Source: Blautia sp. | Lineage (GTDB): Bacteria; Bacillota; Clostridia; Lachnospirales; Lachnospiraceae | DNA: 64,000 bases | Reading direction: 5' to 3' | Assembly: GCA_022769545.1 (NCBI GenBank) | Contig: JALEJS010000019.1 | Span: 1-64,000 of the forward strand | In this document: piece after piece, positions 50,459-60,136 of the stretch | Layout of the letters: each line of letters begins with the position of its first letter | Numbering within the stretch: position 1 is the first letter of the stretch | Notes under the pieces: model-generated | The model's input: only the letters and a program-made list of their open reading frames with translations | What the model was told of the DNA's origin: nothing | Database searches by the model: none | Program-made: the position numbers and the translations under genes

Positions 50459-50486
50459 TTGACATAAAGTTAGATGAAACTAAAAT
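50459..50486 (+). promoter_or_regulatory. internal feoB promoter with TTAG-N6-CTAA operator
   Basis: TTGACA (50459-50464) and TAAAAT (50481-50486), 16-bp spacer. TTAG-N6-CTAA (50470-50483) lies in the spacer, similar to the site at the first feo promoter. It suggests a second, similarly regulated start for feoB. Confidence 0.55.
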
Positions 50487-50521
50487 ATGTTTTATATATA
50501 AAATAAGAAGAGAGGAACAAT

Positions 50522-52696
50522 ATGAAAGTAAAAATTGCACTTGCGGGGAATCCCAACAGCGGAAAAACCACATTGTTCAATGCACTGACCGGATCCAACC
50601 AGTTCGTCGGAAACTGGCCGGGAGTGACGGTTGAAAAAAAAGAAGGAAAAATCAAAGGCTTTACGGCGAAAGGGGAGGAGGCAATTCTGGTGGATCTTCC
50701 GGGCATCTATTCGCTGTCCCCCTATACACTGGAAGAGGTGGTTTCCAGGAATTTCCTTCTCGGAGAAAAACCGGATGCAATTATCAATATCATTGACGGA
50801 ACAAACCTGGAGAGAAATCTGTATCTGACGACACAGCTTACAGAACTTGGAATACCGGTGATCATCGCAGTCAACATGATGGATCTGGTAACAAAGAACG
50901 GAGAAGAGCTGAATGTTGAGCGGCTTGCAAAAGATACCGGCTGTAAGGTCGTGGAGATATCTGCACTGAAAGGGGAAGGAATCGATCAGCTGATTCAGCG
51001 CGCGGTGTCGATTGCGAAGACTGGAAAAAAGAATTCTCCCGCCCACAGATTTGAAGGCTGTGTGGAGCATGCGATTGCCCATATCGAAGAGGCAATCAGC
51101 GGAAAAGTGGATCCGAGTATGGAACGCTGGTATGCAGTAAAGCTTTTTGAACGTGATGCAAAGGTGCAGGAGAGTCTGCAGCTGGATCCTTCCCTGCTGG
51201 CTCATATCGAAGAAGACATCGTGAGCTGTGAAAAGGAAATGGACGATGATGCAGAGAGTATCATCACAGGAGAACGTTATAATTATATCGGAAGCATCAT
51301 TGAAGACTGTTACAAAAAGCGTGTAAAAAAACAACTGTCCACATCGGATAAAATAGACCGTATTGTGACAAACCGTTTTCTGGCACTGCCGATTTTTGCT
51401 GCAGTGATGTTCATTGTGTATTATGTATCTGTTACAACCGTGGGATCGGTTCTGACAGACTGGACAAACGATACGTTGTTTGGGGAATGGATCATTCCGG
51501 GCGCACAGAGCGCACTGGAATCCATCGGCTGTGCTTCCTGGCTGACCGGTCTCCTCGTGGATGGTATCATCAGCGGTGTCGGCGCTGTTCTCGGATTTGT
51601 TCCGCAGATGCTGGTGCTGTTCATTTTTCTTGCATTTCTGGAGGGCTGCGGCTACATGGCGCGTATTGCGTTTATCATGGACCGTATTTTCCGTAAATTC
51701 GGCCTGTCCGGAAAATCCTTCATTCCCATGCTGATCGGTACCGGCTGCGGTGTTCCGGGTGTTATGGCATCCAGAACCATTGAAAATGATCGCGACCGGA
51801 AAATGACGATCATGACAACAACTTTTATTCCATGTGGTGCGAAGCTGCCGATCATTGCGCTGATCGCAGGTGCGCTGTTTGACGGCGCTGCATGGGTGGC
51901 TCCCAGTGCATATTTCGTAGGCATTGCAGCAATTATCTGTTCCGGCATCATCTTAAAGAAAACAAAGATGTTTGCAGGAGATCCGGCACCCTTTGTCATG
52001 GAACTCCCGGCATATCATCTGCCCACGGTGGGAAATGTTCTCCGCAGCATGTGGGAACGCGGCTGGTCCTTTATCAAAAAGGCAGGAACGATCATTCTGC
52101 TGTCCACCATCTTTGTATGGTTTGCACAGGGCTTTGGATTCGAAAACGGAAGCTTTGGAATGGTGGAGGATATGGAAAACAGTCTGCTGGCAATGATTGG
52201 CTCCGCGATTGCATGGATCTTTGCGCCGCTTGGCTGGGGAGACTGGAAAGCAGCTGTGGCAGCGATCACAGGACTTGTTGCAAAAGAAAACGTGGTCGGT
52301 ACGTTCGGAATCCTGTATGGATTTGGCGAGGTCGCTGAGGACGGAGCTGAAATCTGGGGAACGCTTGCAAACTCCATGACGGCGATATCCGCATATTCCT
52401 TCCTGGTGTTTAATCTGCTGTGTGCACCCTGCTTTGCGGCAATGGGAGCCATCAAGAGGGAAATGAATAATATGAAGTGGTTCTGGTTTGCCATCGGGTA
52501 TCAGACTCTGCTGGCATATGTAGTGTCTCTGTGTGTGTATCAGATCGGCACGCTCGTTACGACAGGTGCGTTTGGACTGGGAACCGTTGGGGCAGCTGTT
52601 CTGATCGTCGGATTTCTGTATCTTCTCTTCCGCCCTTACAGAGAAGGCCAGAATCTTACGGTTCCGAAAAGTATTAACGGAAAGATGAATGTATAG
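50522..52696 (+). CDS. feoB: ferrous iron transport protein B
   Basis: A 724-residue Fe2+ transporter with an N-terminal G domain (G1 GNPNSGKTT at 9-17, G3 DLPGIYS, G4 NMMD), a helical GDI-like region (about 165-265) and a polytopic membrane domain with two Gate motifs (GCGVPGVMASRTIEN and CGAKLPIIALIAGA). All parts are present. AGAGGAAC precedes the ATG. Confidence 0.97.
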   Translation: MKVKIALAGNPNSGKTTLFNALTGSNQFVGNWPGVTVEKKEGKIKGFTAKGEEAILVDLPGIYSLSPYTLEEVVSRNFLLGEKPDAIINIIDGTNLERNLYLTTQLTELGIPVIIAVNMMDLVTKNGEELNVERLAKDTGCKVVEISALKGEGIDQLIQRAVSIAKTGKKNSPAHRFEGCVEHAIAHIEEAISGKVDPSMERWYAVKLFERDAKVQESLQLDPSLLAHIEEDIVSCEKEMDDDAESIITGERYNYIGSIIEDCYKKRVKKQLSTSDKIDRIVTNRFLALPIFAAVMFIVYYVSVTTVGSVLTDWTNDTLFGEWIIPGAQSALESIGCASWLTGLLVDGIISGVGAVLGFVPQMLVLFIFLAFLEGCGYMARIAFIMDRIFRKFGLSGKSFIPMLIGTGCGVPGVMASRTIENDRDRKMTIMTTTFIPCGAKLPIIALIAGALFDGAAWVAPSAYFVGIAAIICSGIILKKTKMFAGDPAPFVMELPAYHLPTVGNVLRSMWERGWSFIKKAGTIILLSTIFVWFAQGFGFENGSFGMVEDMENSLLAMIGSAIAWIFAPLGWGDWKAAVAAITGLVAKENVVGTFGILYGFGEVAEDGAEIWGTLANSMTAISAYSFLVFNLLCAPCFAAMGAIKREMNNMKWFWFAIGYQTLLAYVVSLCVYQIGTLVTTGAFGLGTVGAAVLIVGFLYLLFRPYREGQNLTVPKSINGKMNV

Positions 52697-52708
52697 AAGG
52701 AGATGGAA

Positions 52709-53212
52709 ATGAACACAGACAGTACCGATTCCTGTACAGATGAAAAGAATATGGAATCTGTTCAGTATCTTCGGGAAAATATTGACAAGGAGACCATTAT
52801 GGAACGGCTCAGAAAGGAGGGATTCCGGGTTACCAGACAGAGAGATATCCTGATCGACATCATACTCGAGGAAGAATGCACCTGCTGTAAGGAAATCTAT
52901 TGTCTCGCATCCAGGAGGATGAAACGAATCGGTATTGCCACAATCTACCGGACAATCAATGCACTGGAAAAGATTGGGGCATTGAAGCAAAGGAGTTCCT
53001 ATCAGATTACCGGCCGTGAACAGAAACTGCAGGGAAGTATTCTGGCAGAGCTGGAGGACGGAACGGTGATGGAACTTGGGCCGGAGGCACTGCAGAATGT
53101 CCTGGAAAAAGGACTGCAGCAGTGCGGCTATTCCGGAGGACAGCATGTAGTGTCCGTCCGTCAGGGGGATTTGGCACCAATGGGCGAAAACAAGAATCTG
53201 CCCTGCGGTTAG
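52709..53212 (+). CDS. Fur-family regulator lacking the usual metal motifs
   Basis: A 167-residue protein with a Fur winged helix (GFRVTRQRDILIDIILEEE and GIATIYRTINALEKIGA, about 33-95). The C-terminal half lacks the HHHxH/H-D cluster and the CxxC pairs of Fur/PerR/Zur, and reads GREQKLQGSILAELEDGTVM instead. It may sense something other than a metal or be a partner of true Fur. GAAGGAGA favours the ATG at 52709 over 52703. It ends the feo operon, 12 bp after feoB. Confidence 0.78.
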   Translation: MNTDSTDSCTDEKNMESVQYLRENIDKETIMERLRKEGFRVTRQRDILIDIILEEECTCCKEIYCLASRRMKRIGIATIYRTINALEKIGALKQRSSYQITGREQKLQGSILAELEDGTVMELGPEALQNVLEKGLQQCGYSGGQHVVSVRQGDLAPMGENKNLPCG

Positions 53213-53291
53213 AAGAGAAAAACTAACACTTGTGGTAGTTACAGAATCTGAAAAATAATTATAATGAACAGTAGAGAGATACCATACATTG

Positions 53292-53328
53292 ATCTCAGCC
53301 GGAGATTTGACTCCTGCTGAGATGAATT
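53292..53328 (+). terminator. probable terminator of the feo operon
   Basis: ATCTCAGC-c-GGAG (53292-53304) pairs with CTCC-t-GCTGAGAT (53311-53323), loop ATTTGA, followed by GAATTTGTTATT. The T-run is weak. CAGCCGGAGA is shared with the terminator after the next gene (56852). Confidence 0.55.
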
Positions 53329-53408
53329 TGTTATTGCTCACCACTTGCTTAAGTGGAAATCTTCTTTGACTGAGATAATATAACCTACAGGAAACAGGAG
53401 GAACGAGT

Positions 53409-56400
53409 ATGAAAAAACGATTATGGATACCCATCATTCTGCTGCTCATAATACTATGCGTGCCGGTCATGGCAGAGGAGGAAGCCGTGTGGACCTTTGA
53501 CATAGACAATGATTCTCTGGACGGCTATTCCGGTGCCGGAGGAGATGTTGTGGTGCCGGATACAATTCAGGGATGCCCGGTAACGGTCATCGGATCCAAT
53601 GCCTTCAGCAGCTCTGATACCATCACATCGCTGACGTTTCCGGAATCGGTGAGACAGCTGGAAGGTTCCGTGGGAGGATGGTGTTCTTCGCTTACCGGCA
53701 TTTCTCTTCCCCGGAGTCTTCAGGTAATCGGGGATGGCTGTTTTTCCAGCAATGAGGCACTGGAACAGGTTACCATCCCGTCACAGGTCTGTTACATTGG
53801 TTCCACCGCTTTTTATTTCTGCCCGAATCTGAAATCGGTCACATTTGAAGGGGAATGTCCCAGAATAGGACAGTGGGCATTTACAGAGATTTCAGCAGAT
53901 GCAGTGATTTATGTGCCGGATGATCAGGTGGAAGCCTATAAGAGTGCTCTGGAAAGCGCAGGGTGTACAGCAGCGATTCAGCCAGGCGGACAGAATTCGG
54001 CAGCCAGAGAACGGATTTCAGATCTGGAAAATCTGGAGTTTGATGCGGCAGCCGGAACGATTACCGGGTATACCGGATATAGTACAAGGCTGGATATTCC
54101 GGAAGAAATCGACGGGGTACCGGTAACGTCCATCGGAGACCATGCATTTCAGGGAAATCGCTTTCTATGCTACCTGACACTGCCGGAAGGCCTGATGTCC
54201 ATTGGAAACGAAACGTTCATGGATGCGACAACCTTGCTGCATGTGGAATTTCCGTCTACTCTGAAGAACATTGCCGACCGGGCATTTTGCCGTTCTTATC
54301 GGGGAGCAGACCTGAAATTGCCGGAAGATCTGGAGTCTGTCGGAACAGAAGCCTTTGTGTATGCGGCCATGCGTGGTGCGCTGGAATTGCCGGAAGGCCT
54401 GAAAACCATCGGGAACCGTGCTTTTTATCAGTGCCCATGGCTGGAGGCGGTTTATGTGCCGTCCACTGTGGAAAAAATCGGAAGTCTTGCCTTTGCAGAT
54501 TCCGGCGGACTGACTTATCTGGCGTTTGATTTTTATGAAATGATTGATCTTGTTCCGGATGCCTTTTCCGGGTGTCCGGTGGCGGATCTGGATCTTCCGT
54601 GGGACAGCAGTTTTGAAAATCAGGAAGCCTTTAAACAGGTGATGGCAGAACAGTGTCCCGACTGCACGGTGTGGATCAACAATCCGGACACCGGCGGAGT
54701 GGCGGAATTTCCGGACAACTCGGATCCCGGATTTTCTTTTTCCGGGAATGTGTGGACGTCTTACAATGGAGATACGCCGGATCTGACGATCTGGTCATAT
54801 TATGATGATTGCGAAGTAACTACTCTTGGAGACGGGCTGTTCAAAGGCTGTCAGACCATACGCAGCTTTTATCCGCATCACTGCGGCTGGTTTACAACAA
54901 TCGGAAACGAAGCCTTTGCCGACAGCACAGTGGAATATGTGGAATTGTTTGGTTCCATAACGACCATCGGAGAGGGTGCGTTCCGAAACTGTGTAAATCT
55001 AAGGGAACTGACGATTCCTGCTTCGGTTACATCGATTGGAGCAGGTGCGTTCCGAGACTGCGCAAATCTGAAGGAACTGACGATTCCTGCTTCCGTCACA
55101 TCGATTGGAGATGGCGCATTTGAGGGGTGTCAGGGACTGGAAAAGGTAACGATTCTGTGTGATGCGGCACTGCTGGGTGACGGTGCCTTTTCGGGATGCT
55201 CCGATCTGACGGAGGTTACAGTGGCACGTGGGGCGATTCCAGCGAACTGCTTCGCAGACAGTGCTGTGACCAGCCTGACACTCGGAGAAGAAGTCACAGC
55301 AGCAGGGGATCGTGCATTTGCCGGAACCGGAATCTGTGAACTTGTAATTCCGGAAAATATGGAACCAAATGGAGTGGCTTTCGAAGGTCTTTCCACGGAT
55401 GGCTTCCGAATGAGTGATGCTGCTTCGGATGAACAGCTTGCGGCTTGGAACGAAGCACTTGGGACACCCTGGTATTGTCCGATGGTACGGAAAAGCGAAA
55501 AGAGCAGCTTTGAGAAAATGCCGTTTGTACCGTCTCCGGAAGAAGATTTTGAATTTGACGAAGCGACAGGAACGATTACCTGGTATACAGGAGACGATGT
55601 GGATGTGGTGATTCCGCGTTCCATCGGTGGAGTGGATGTAAAGATCATCGGCATGAATGCATTTGACCGTGCTGCGGACTATACAGATACCGAAATGGAA
55701 ACGAATCAGACAGAATGGCTGCATTTGCGTTCCGTGGTGATTCCGGAAACAGTGACAGCAATTGAGGATGGCGCATTCGAATACTGTCAGCAGCTGGAGA
55801 CACTCATATGCTATGGCCCGCTGGAAACCAGTGGAAGAGGAACCTTCATGTTCTGCCGTTCACTGAAGGATGTAGTTTTTGTAAACGGCCTGAAGATGAT
55901 GGATAATTACCTCTATCTTGGATGTAACTCCCTGAAAAATGTATGGTATAAGGGAAAGATGGATTATGTGGGAGAAGATACGTTCAGGGGATGCGGTGTG
56001 GAATCTCTTGTGATCGATGCAAAAGAAATCTATGGCACGGCGTTCAGAGAGTGTACAGAGCTGAAAGAGATTCATTTGCGCAGTGGTGTGGAATCTCTCT
56101 GCAAAGGTGCATTTATGGGATGTACTTCTCTTGATGCTCTCTGCTTTGAATTTACGACTCCGGATGTCCTGGATGACGGGGATGTATATTCCGGAGACTG
56201 TGGTCCGGATGCGAGAATCATTCTCCCCGCCTCAGCTACGGATGAGGAAGCAGCGCAGTTTTATAATACCTTCAAAAAAGGAAATCTGGGACCGATTGCG
56301 GACGAGAGCCATGTGGTTCGCGAAGACTGTACGGCATCGGATCCGGAACAGCCGGATATAACGGGATTGATGACCTCCTATGACGTGATTTTCGACAGCA

Positions 56401-56843
56401 GCATGGAGGATAACATGGAGGACAGCACAGACAGCACAGAGGAAGAAACAGAAGAGGATTTACAGGCTGTCCCACAAGACAGTGCAAAGATGGCAGAATC
56501 GGATGAACAGGAAAAAGCGACGGTTGACCGAAGCAGCTTCCTCGAGCAGAAGTATATCTGTAAATCAGCGGAAGTAAGTGGCTGCACAGTGGATGCTTCT
56601 GCACTCGGGGCGGAATATTCTGTGATTTTCCATGAGAGCGGAATGACAGATTTCGTGCTGGCAGGCACGACGGTATCTCAGCTTGGATGGACACAGGAAA
56701 AAGTTCAGACAGAGACAGGGGAAGCAGATGCATTTTCCATTGTATATTTCGATGGTACCACATTGAATTTTGTGATAACCGAGACGGGACTGGATCTGGA
56801 TTTTTATGGTTCCATGCTGATGCATTTTGAACCGGAAATATAA
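53409..56843 (+). CDS. BspA-like leucine-rich-repeat surface protein
   Basis: A 1144-residue secreted protein with a signal peptide (cleavage after VMA, residue 22). It contains four repeats of a header motif (FDAAAGTITGYTG near 212, FDEATGTITWYTG near 713, plus diverged copies near 28 and 440), each followed by LRR_5 units such as IPASVTSIGAGAFRDC. Two consecutive units around 55010-55110 are nearly identical, pointing to recent internal duplication. The C-terminus (about 985-1035) is an acidic Asp/Glu/Ser linker and a final domain; no LPXTG or membrane anchor is seen. BspA-like proteins mediate adhesion. CAGGAGG precedes the ATG. Confidence 0.88.
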   Translation: MKKRLWIPIILLLIILCVPVMAEEEAVWTFDIDNDSLDGYSGAGGDVVVPDTIQGCPVTVIGSNAFSSSDTITSLTFPESVRQLEGSVGGWCSSLTGISLPRSLQVIGDGCFSSNEALEQVTIPSQVCYIGSTAFYFCPNLKSVTFEGECPRIGQWAFTEISADAVIYVPDDQVEAYKSALESAGCTAAIQPGGQNSAARERISDLENLEFDAAAGTITGYTGYSTRLDIPEEIDGVPVTSIGDHAFQGNRFLCYLTLPEGLMSIGNETFMDATTLLHVEFPSTLKNIADRAFCRSYRGADLKLPEDLESVGTEAFVYAAMRGALELPEGLKTIGNRAFYQCPWLEAVYVPSTVEKIGSLAFADSGGLTYLAFDFYEMIDLVPDAFSGCPVADLDLPWDSSFENQEAFKQVMAEQCPDCTVWINNPDTGGVAEFPDNSDPGFSFSGNVWTSYNGDTPDLTIWSYYDDCEVTTLGDGLFKGCQTIRSFYPHHCGWFTTIGNEAFADSTVEYVELFGSITTIGEGAFRNCVNLRELTIPASVTSIGAGAFRDCANLKELTIPASVTSIGDGAFEGCQGLEKVTILCDAALLGDGAFSGCSDLTEVTVARGAIPANCFADSAVTSLTLGEEVTAAGDRAFAGTGICELVIPENMEPNGVAFEGLSTDGFRMSDAASDEQLAAWNEALGTPWYCPMVRKSEKSSFEKMPFVPSPEEDFEFDEATGTITWYTGDDVDVVIPRSIGGVDVKIIGMNAFDRAADYTDTEMETNQTEWLHLRSVVIPETVTAIEDGAFEYCQQLETLICYGPLETSGRGTFMFCRSLKDVVFVNGLKMMDNYLYLGCNSLKNVWYKGKMDYVGEDTFRGCGVESLVIDAKEIYGTAFRECTELKEIHLRSGVESLCKGAFMGCTSLDALCFEFTTPDVLDDGDVYSGDCGPDARIILPASATDEEAAQFYNTFKKGNLGPIADESHVVREDCTASDPEQPDITGLMTSYDVIFDSSMEDNMEDSTDSTEEETEEDLQAVPQDSAKMAESDEQEKATVDRSSFLEQKYICKSAEVSGCTVDASALGAEYSVIFHESGMTDFVLAGTTVSQLGWTQEKVQTETGEADAFSIVYFDGTTLNFVITETGLDLDFYGSMLMHFEPEI

Positions 56844-56851
56844 TTGAATTC

Positions 56852-56886
56852 TTCAGCCGGAGATAGTTCTCCGGCTGAATTTTCTT
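56852..56886 (+). terminator. terminator of the leucine-rich-repeat gene
   Basis: TTCAGCCGGAGA (56852-56863) pairs perfectly with TCTCCGGCTGAA (56868-56879), followed by TTTTCTTT. Confidence 0.9.
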
Positions 56887-57196
56887 TGACAGAAAAGGAA
56901 TTATCGATTCCCGACTCTATAGCTGTCTGCGTAACAGTGCATTCGGCAGAAAGCGGTAAAATCCCTTGCCAGGATTAGTCGATACTGAATTAAAAACTGA
57001 ATGGGAGTGGCCTGAAACACAATGTGAAAGCAGAGAAAAAAGGCTCTTTTGAAAAACTGGCGATATTATATTTTAAAATAGTGATACTCAGCAAGAAATG
57101 CTTTACTCGCTGCAATATTATGATATAAAATGTGAAATAAGGTATCATGTATTCAATATCATGGTTTAGCCATTACATCCAAAGGAGAAAAATGAA
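56887..57196. other. 310-bp AT-rich intergenic region
   Basis: No gene is visible. Only AT-rich promoter-like fragments are found (TTGAAA at about 57050 and several TATTAT/TATAAAA stretches to 57135), none with convincing spacing. AAAGGAG at 57181-57186 is the ribosome site of the next gene. Confidence 0.5.
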
Positions 57197-57769
57197 ATGA
57201 ACTTGAAAAAAACAATTCCAGACAGTCGTTATGAAGAAGTGGAAAACGGAATCCGGGCCTATGCGACACCAAACACGGATTATTTTGTGAATCCGGAGAC
57301 AAACGAAGTGACTGCGAACGCACCCTTTTTCTATAAGGAAGTATCAGGAGATTTTGTGCTTAGGGCGAAAGTGTCGCTTGATTTTGAGTCTACCTATGAT
57401 GCTTGTGTTTTGCTTGCGTTAGACAATGAAAGATTGTGGGCAAAGGCGTGCTTTGAAATGTCTGACTACGGTGTTCCGTTCATTGTATCAGTCATGACAA
57501 ATGGCTGTTCTGACGATGCAAATTGTATCAGTGTTGATGGCACAGAAGCATGGCTGCAGTTATCGAGGAAAGGAAATGTGTTTGCAGTACATTATTCTTT
57601 GGACGGTAAACAGTTTAGAATGGCCAGACTTACATATCTGCCAATGAGCAGCACAATAAAAGTTGGATTTGAAGCACAATCTCCTGTGGGAAGCGGAGGG
57701 GTGCGAAATTTCAGCGATATTGATTTCAGAAATATAACATTAAACGATATTCGTAATGGTAATGAGTGA
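57197..57769 (+). CDS. DUF1349-family (concanavalin A-like) protein
   Basis: A 190-residue cytoplasmic protein with no signal peptide. The KEVSGDFVLRAKVSLDFEST and LLALDNERLWAKACFE segments match DUF1349 jelly-roll proteins, which are related to regulation or modification of sugars but are not functionally defined. AAAGGAG is 11 bp before the ATG. Nothing around it suggests a pathway. Confidence 0.82.
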   Translation: MNLKKTIPDSRYEEVENGIRAYATPNTDYFVNPETNEVTANAPFFYKEVSGDFVLRAKVSLDFESTYDACVLLALDNERLWAKACFEMSDYGVPFIVSVMTNGCSDDANCISVDGTEAWLQLSRKGNVFAVHYSLDGKQFRMARLTYLPMSSTIKVGFEAQSPVGSGGVRNFSDIDFRNITLNDIRNGNE

Positions 57770-57883
57770 TAGACAGAAGTCGATGCCTGTGGCAGTGATT
57801 CCATGCAAGTTATGGAATCGCTGCCAGGTCTCACGTGTGTCCGACTTGAATGATATTGCAAATGCTGCGGAGGTTTGAAGTCT

Positions 57884-60136
57884 GTGAATAAATGTATGGA
57901 TGGTATAAAAAAGGTCATTTTATTTGTGTGTTTGCTGTCCGTTATCTGGATCATGCACGGGACATTGCTTAATATTTCCGGCTTCAGTCTTGGAACAAGT
58001 GATAATACCTCATTTATTGCTTTTTTAGGTATTTTTATTGCGGCGCAGCTTATCCTGCTGCTGATTGCTGCATTTCGCGTGATCGACAGGATTCGTGAAG
58101 AAAAGCAGCGTTGGATAACGATGGCTCTCTTTGGCGGAATGGTGTTGATATTTATTTTGCTGCTTTCACAGCTGCATCCCCGTCCAACCGAGGACAGCTT
58201 TGACGATCTGGATACCGCGATGTATATTCTTGACAATGGTGCGGTTACAAAAGATCCGATACATAATTGTATTAAGTATTTCAAAAACAATCATACTCTG
58301 GTCTTACTGTTTACGATCATCTTCCGTTTGTTTGAGTTTCTGGGTCTTGAAAAAGACGTCCTGTTTCCTTTGTATGTACTGAATGTGGCTGCGGTTTTGA
58401 TGGCAGCATGGCTGGCCTGGAGAATCGTTAAGATAACCTGCGGAATCACTTCTGCCAATAAAGCGCTTCTGTTATGTGTTCTGAATCCCATTTATTACGG
58501 CATTATATTCTGGATATATTCTCTTCTGTACAGCATTCCGATCATGCTTGGAATCATATATATCGGGATTCTGTTGTATCGCAGCCGCAAAATCGGTAAA
58601 GCCATTTTATATGGGGGCTTACTTGGACTATTGACTGTATTAGGTTATGCGATTCGGCCTACTTCATTCTTTCCGATGATTGCGGGATTGATTCTAATGC
58701 CATATATGTTGAAAACATTATCTCGCTTCAAAAAAGTGCTGCTGATGGGTGGTGTTGGTTTCATATTGGCTGCAGGTATTTCCGGTATTGTGATCCATAC
58801 AGCTGAAAATACGTATTTTTCTGAAGTAAAAGAGTCAAACTATCCCATTTGGTATTGGCTCAGTATGGGATCGCATGGAAACGGCGATCTCAGCACAAAC
58901 GATGAAGACTGGGAGCTGGCAAAATACACAGAAGGCTACGCAGAAAGAAGCGCAGTCTTAAAACAAAGGACAATTGATAATTACAAAAAACTGGGTATAA
59001 CAGGAGTGATAAAACTCTGGCTTGCAAAAACGCAGACAACATGGTCAGATGGATACAGCTCACAGAATAGCAGAATGAATTATGGAGAGATAGACAGCAT
59101 ACTGTATGAACTGATTGCGGGCGAGAAAAACCTGCCATATCAGTTATATTCGCAGGCGTACAGATTGGTTTTGGAATTGGGATTCGTGCTATTCTGCATT
59201 TCTCATTTGTCCGGCAGGAGAATGAAAAATATCCATTTTATTCTCCTGATAACATTTTTGGGCGGACTGTTTTTCCATATGCTGTGGGAGGCAAAGGATA
59301 TATATTCCGCACAGTTCCTCCATATTATGATCATTCTGGCTTCGGAAGGAATCGAAGAAAAATTGGAACCCGGGTCACGGCGCACAGAAGATCGGAAGAA
59401 TGGCAGGCATTTTCTGATTCCGGTTTATATCTCGGTTACTCTCTTTGCAGCTGTGATCTGGGTTATGCTTTTTCAGACCGAGCTTACATTTGAATATTCC
59501 AGAATTCATACCATGACCAATAACAGGGTGAATACTGCACTTTATTTGGCAGAATCGATATCTCAGGATTTTTATGTGTCTGCTCCCTTCAACAAACTTG
59601 TTTTTATGGCAAAGGCAGACCCGGATGCAGAAGTGTATTCGGAGTATTCGGTAAAGCTTTACGATTCCGGGGGAACGCTGCTCTTGGATGAAGTTGTAAA
59701 GGAAGATCAGATAAAGAGCAAGCGGATATCCATTGAGGTTAAAAAGATTCATACAGATTCCCATTACCGGTTATACATCGATAAGCTGGATCCGGATAAG
59801 GGGGATATTCTGTTCTACACAAAGAGTCCCTATTATTTTGATTCTTATAACGGATCTCTTTCGGTAAATGGCAGCGAAAATTATACCAGTGATCTGAATA
59901 TGGATGTGCTCTATAAAGTCACGCGGAGATATTTTTCAGAATCAACGACTGCTGCCTGGGTTATCGTGTATTTAGGATTGTCTGGATTCATTATTTTGGG
60001 ATACGTACTTGGGGTGCCACTTGGGGTGCCAGGTAAACGTGTTAATGGTACCTGGCACCATGGCTTGGCACCATGGCACCAATGGGCACAAAAGAAAATG
60101 GGGAAAAAAGATAAAAGAGGAACAGAAAGTGAATAA
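57884..60136 (+). CDS. large polytopic membrane protein, GT-C glycosyltransferase-like
   Basis: A 750-residue protein with about eleven membrane segments in the first 490 residues, a predicted extracytoplasmic beta-rich domain (about 525-685, containing YSVKLYDSGGTLLLDEVV), and a final membrane segment (about 690-712). An acidic TEDSFDDLDTAMY loop after the second or third segment resembles the catalytic aspartate loop of dolichyl-phosphate-mannose-type transferases. The donor and target are unknown. GTG at 57884 is spaced 10 bp from GCGGAGG; TTG 57875 and ATG 57896 are alternatives. The last 35 codons run through an inserted palindromic repeat. Confidence 0.65.
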   Translation: MNKCMDGIKKVILFVCLLSVIWIMHGTLLNISGFSLGTSDNTSFIAFLGIFIAAQLILLLIAAFRVIDRIREEKQRWITMALFGGMVLIFILLLSQLHPRPTEDSFDDLDTAMYILDNGAVTKDPIHNCIKYFKNNHTLVLLFTIIFRLFEFLGLEKDVLFPLYVLNVAAVLMAAWLAWRIVKITCGITSANKALLLCVLNPIYYGIIFWIYSLLYSIPIMLGIIYIGILLYRSRKIGKAILYGGLLGLLTVLGYAIRPTSFFPMIAGLILMPYMLKTLSRFKKVLLMGGVGFILAAGISGIVIHTAENTYFSEVKESNYPIWYWLSMGSHGNGDLSTNDEDWELAKYTEGYAERSAVLKQRTIDNYKKLGITGVIKLWLAKTQTTWSDGYSSQNSRMNYGEIDSILYELIAGEKNLPYQLYSQAYRLVLELGFVLFCISHLSGRRMKNIHFILLITFLGGLFFHMLWEAKDIYSAQFLHIMIILASEGIEEKLEPGSRRTEDRKNGRHFLIPVYISVTLFAAVIWVMLFQTELTFEYSRIHTMTNNRVNTALYLAESISQDFYVSAPFNKLVFMAKADPDAEVYSEYSVKLYDSGGTLLLDEVVKEDQIKSKRISIEVKKIHTDSHYRLYIDKLDPDKGDILFYTKSPYYFDSYNGSLSVNGSENYTSDLNMDVLYKVTRRYFSESTTAAWVIVYLGLSGFIILGYVLGVPLGVPGKRVNGTWHHGLAPWHQWAQKKMGKKDKRGTESE
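60010..60085. repeat. GGTGCCA palindromic repeat cluster in the 3' end of the membrane-protein gene
   Basis: CTTGGGGTGCCA occurs twice in tandem (60008-60031), then GGTGCCAGGT (60025-60034) pairs perfectly with ACCTGGCACC (60050-60059), followed by TGGCACCATGG repeats up to about 60080. It adds a Gly/Pro/His/Trp-rich tail (GVPLGVPGKR, NGTWHHGLAPW) unlike the rest of the protein. It looks like a REP-type element inserted near the end of the gene. Confidence 0.7.
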
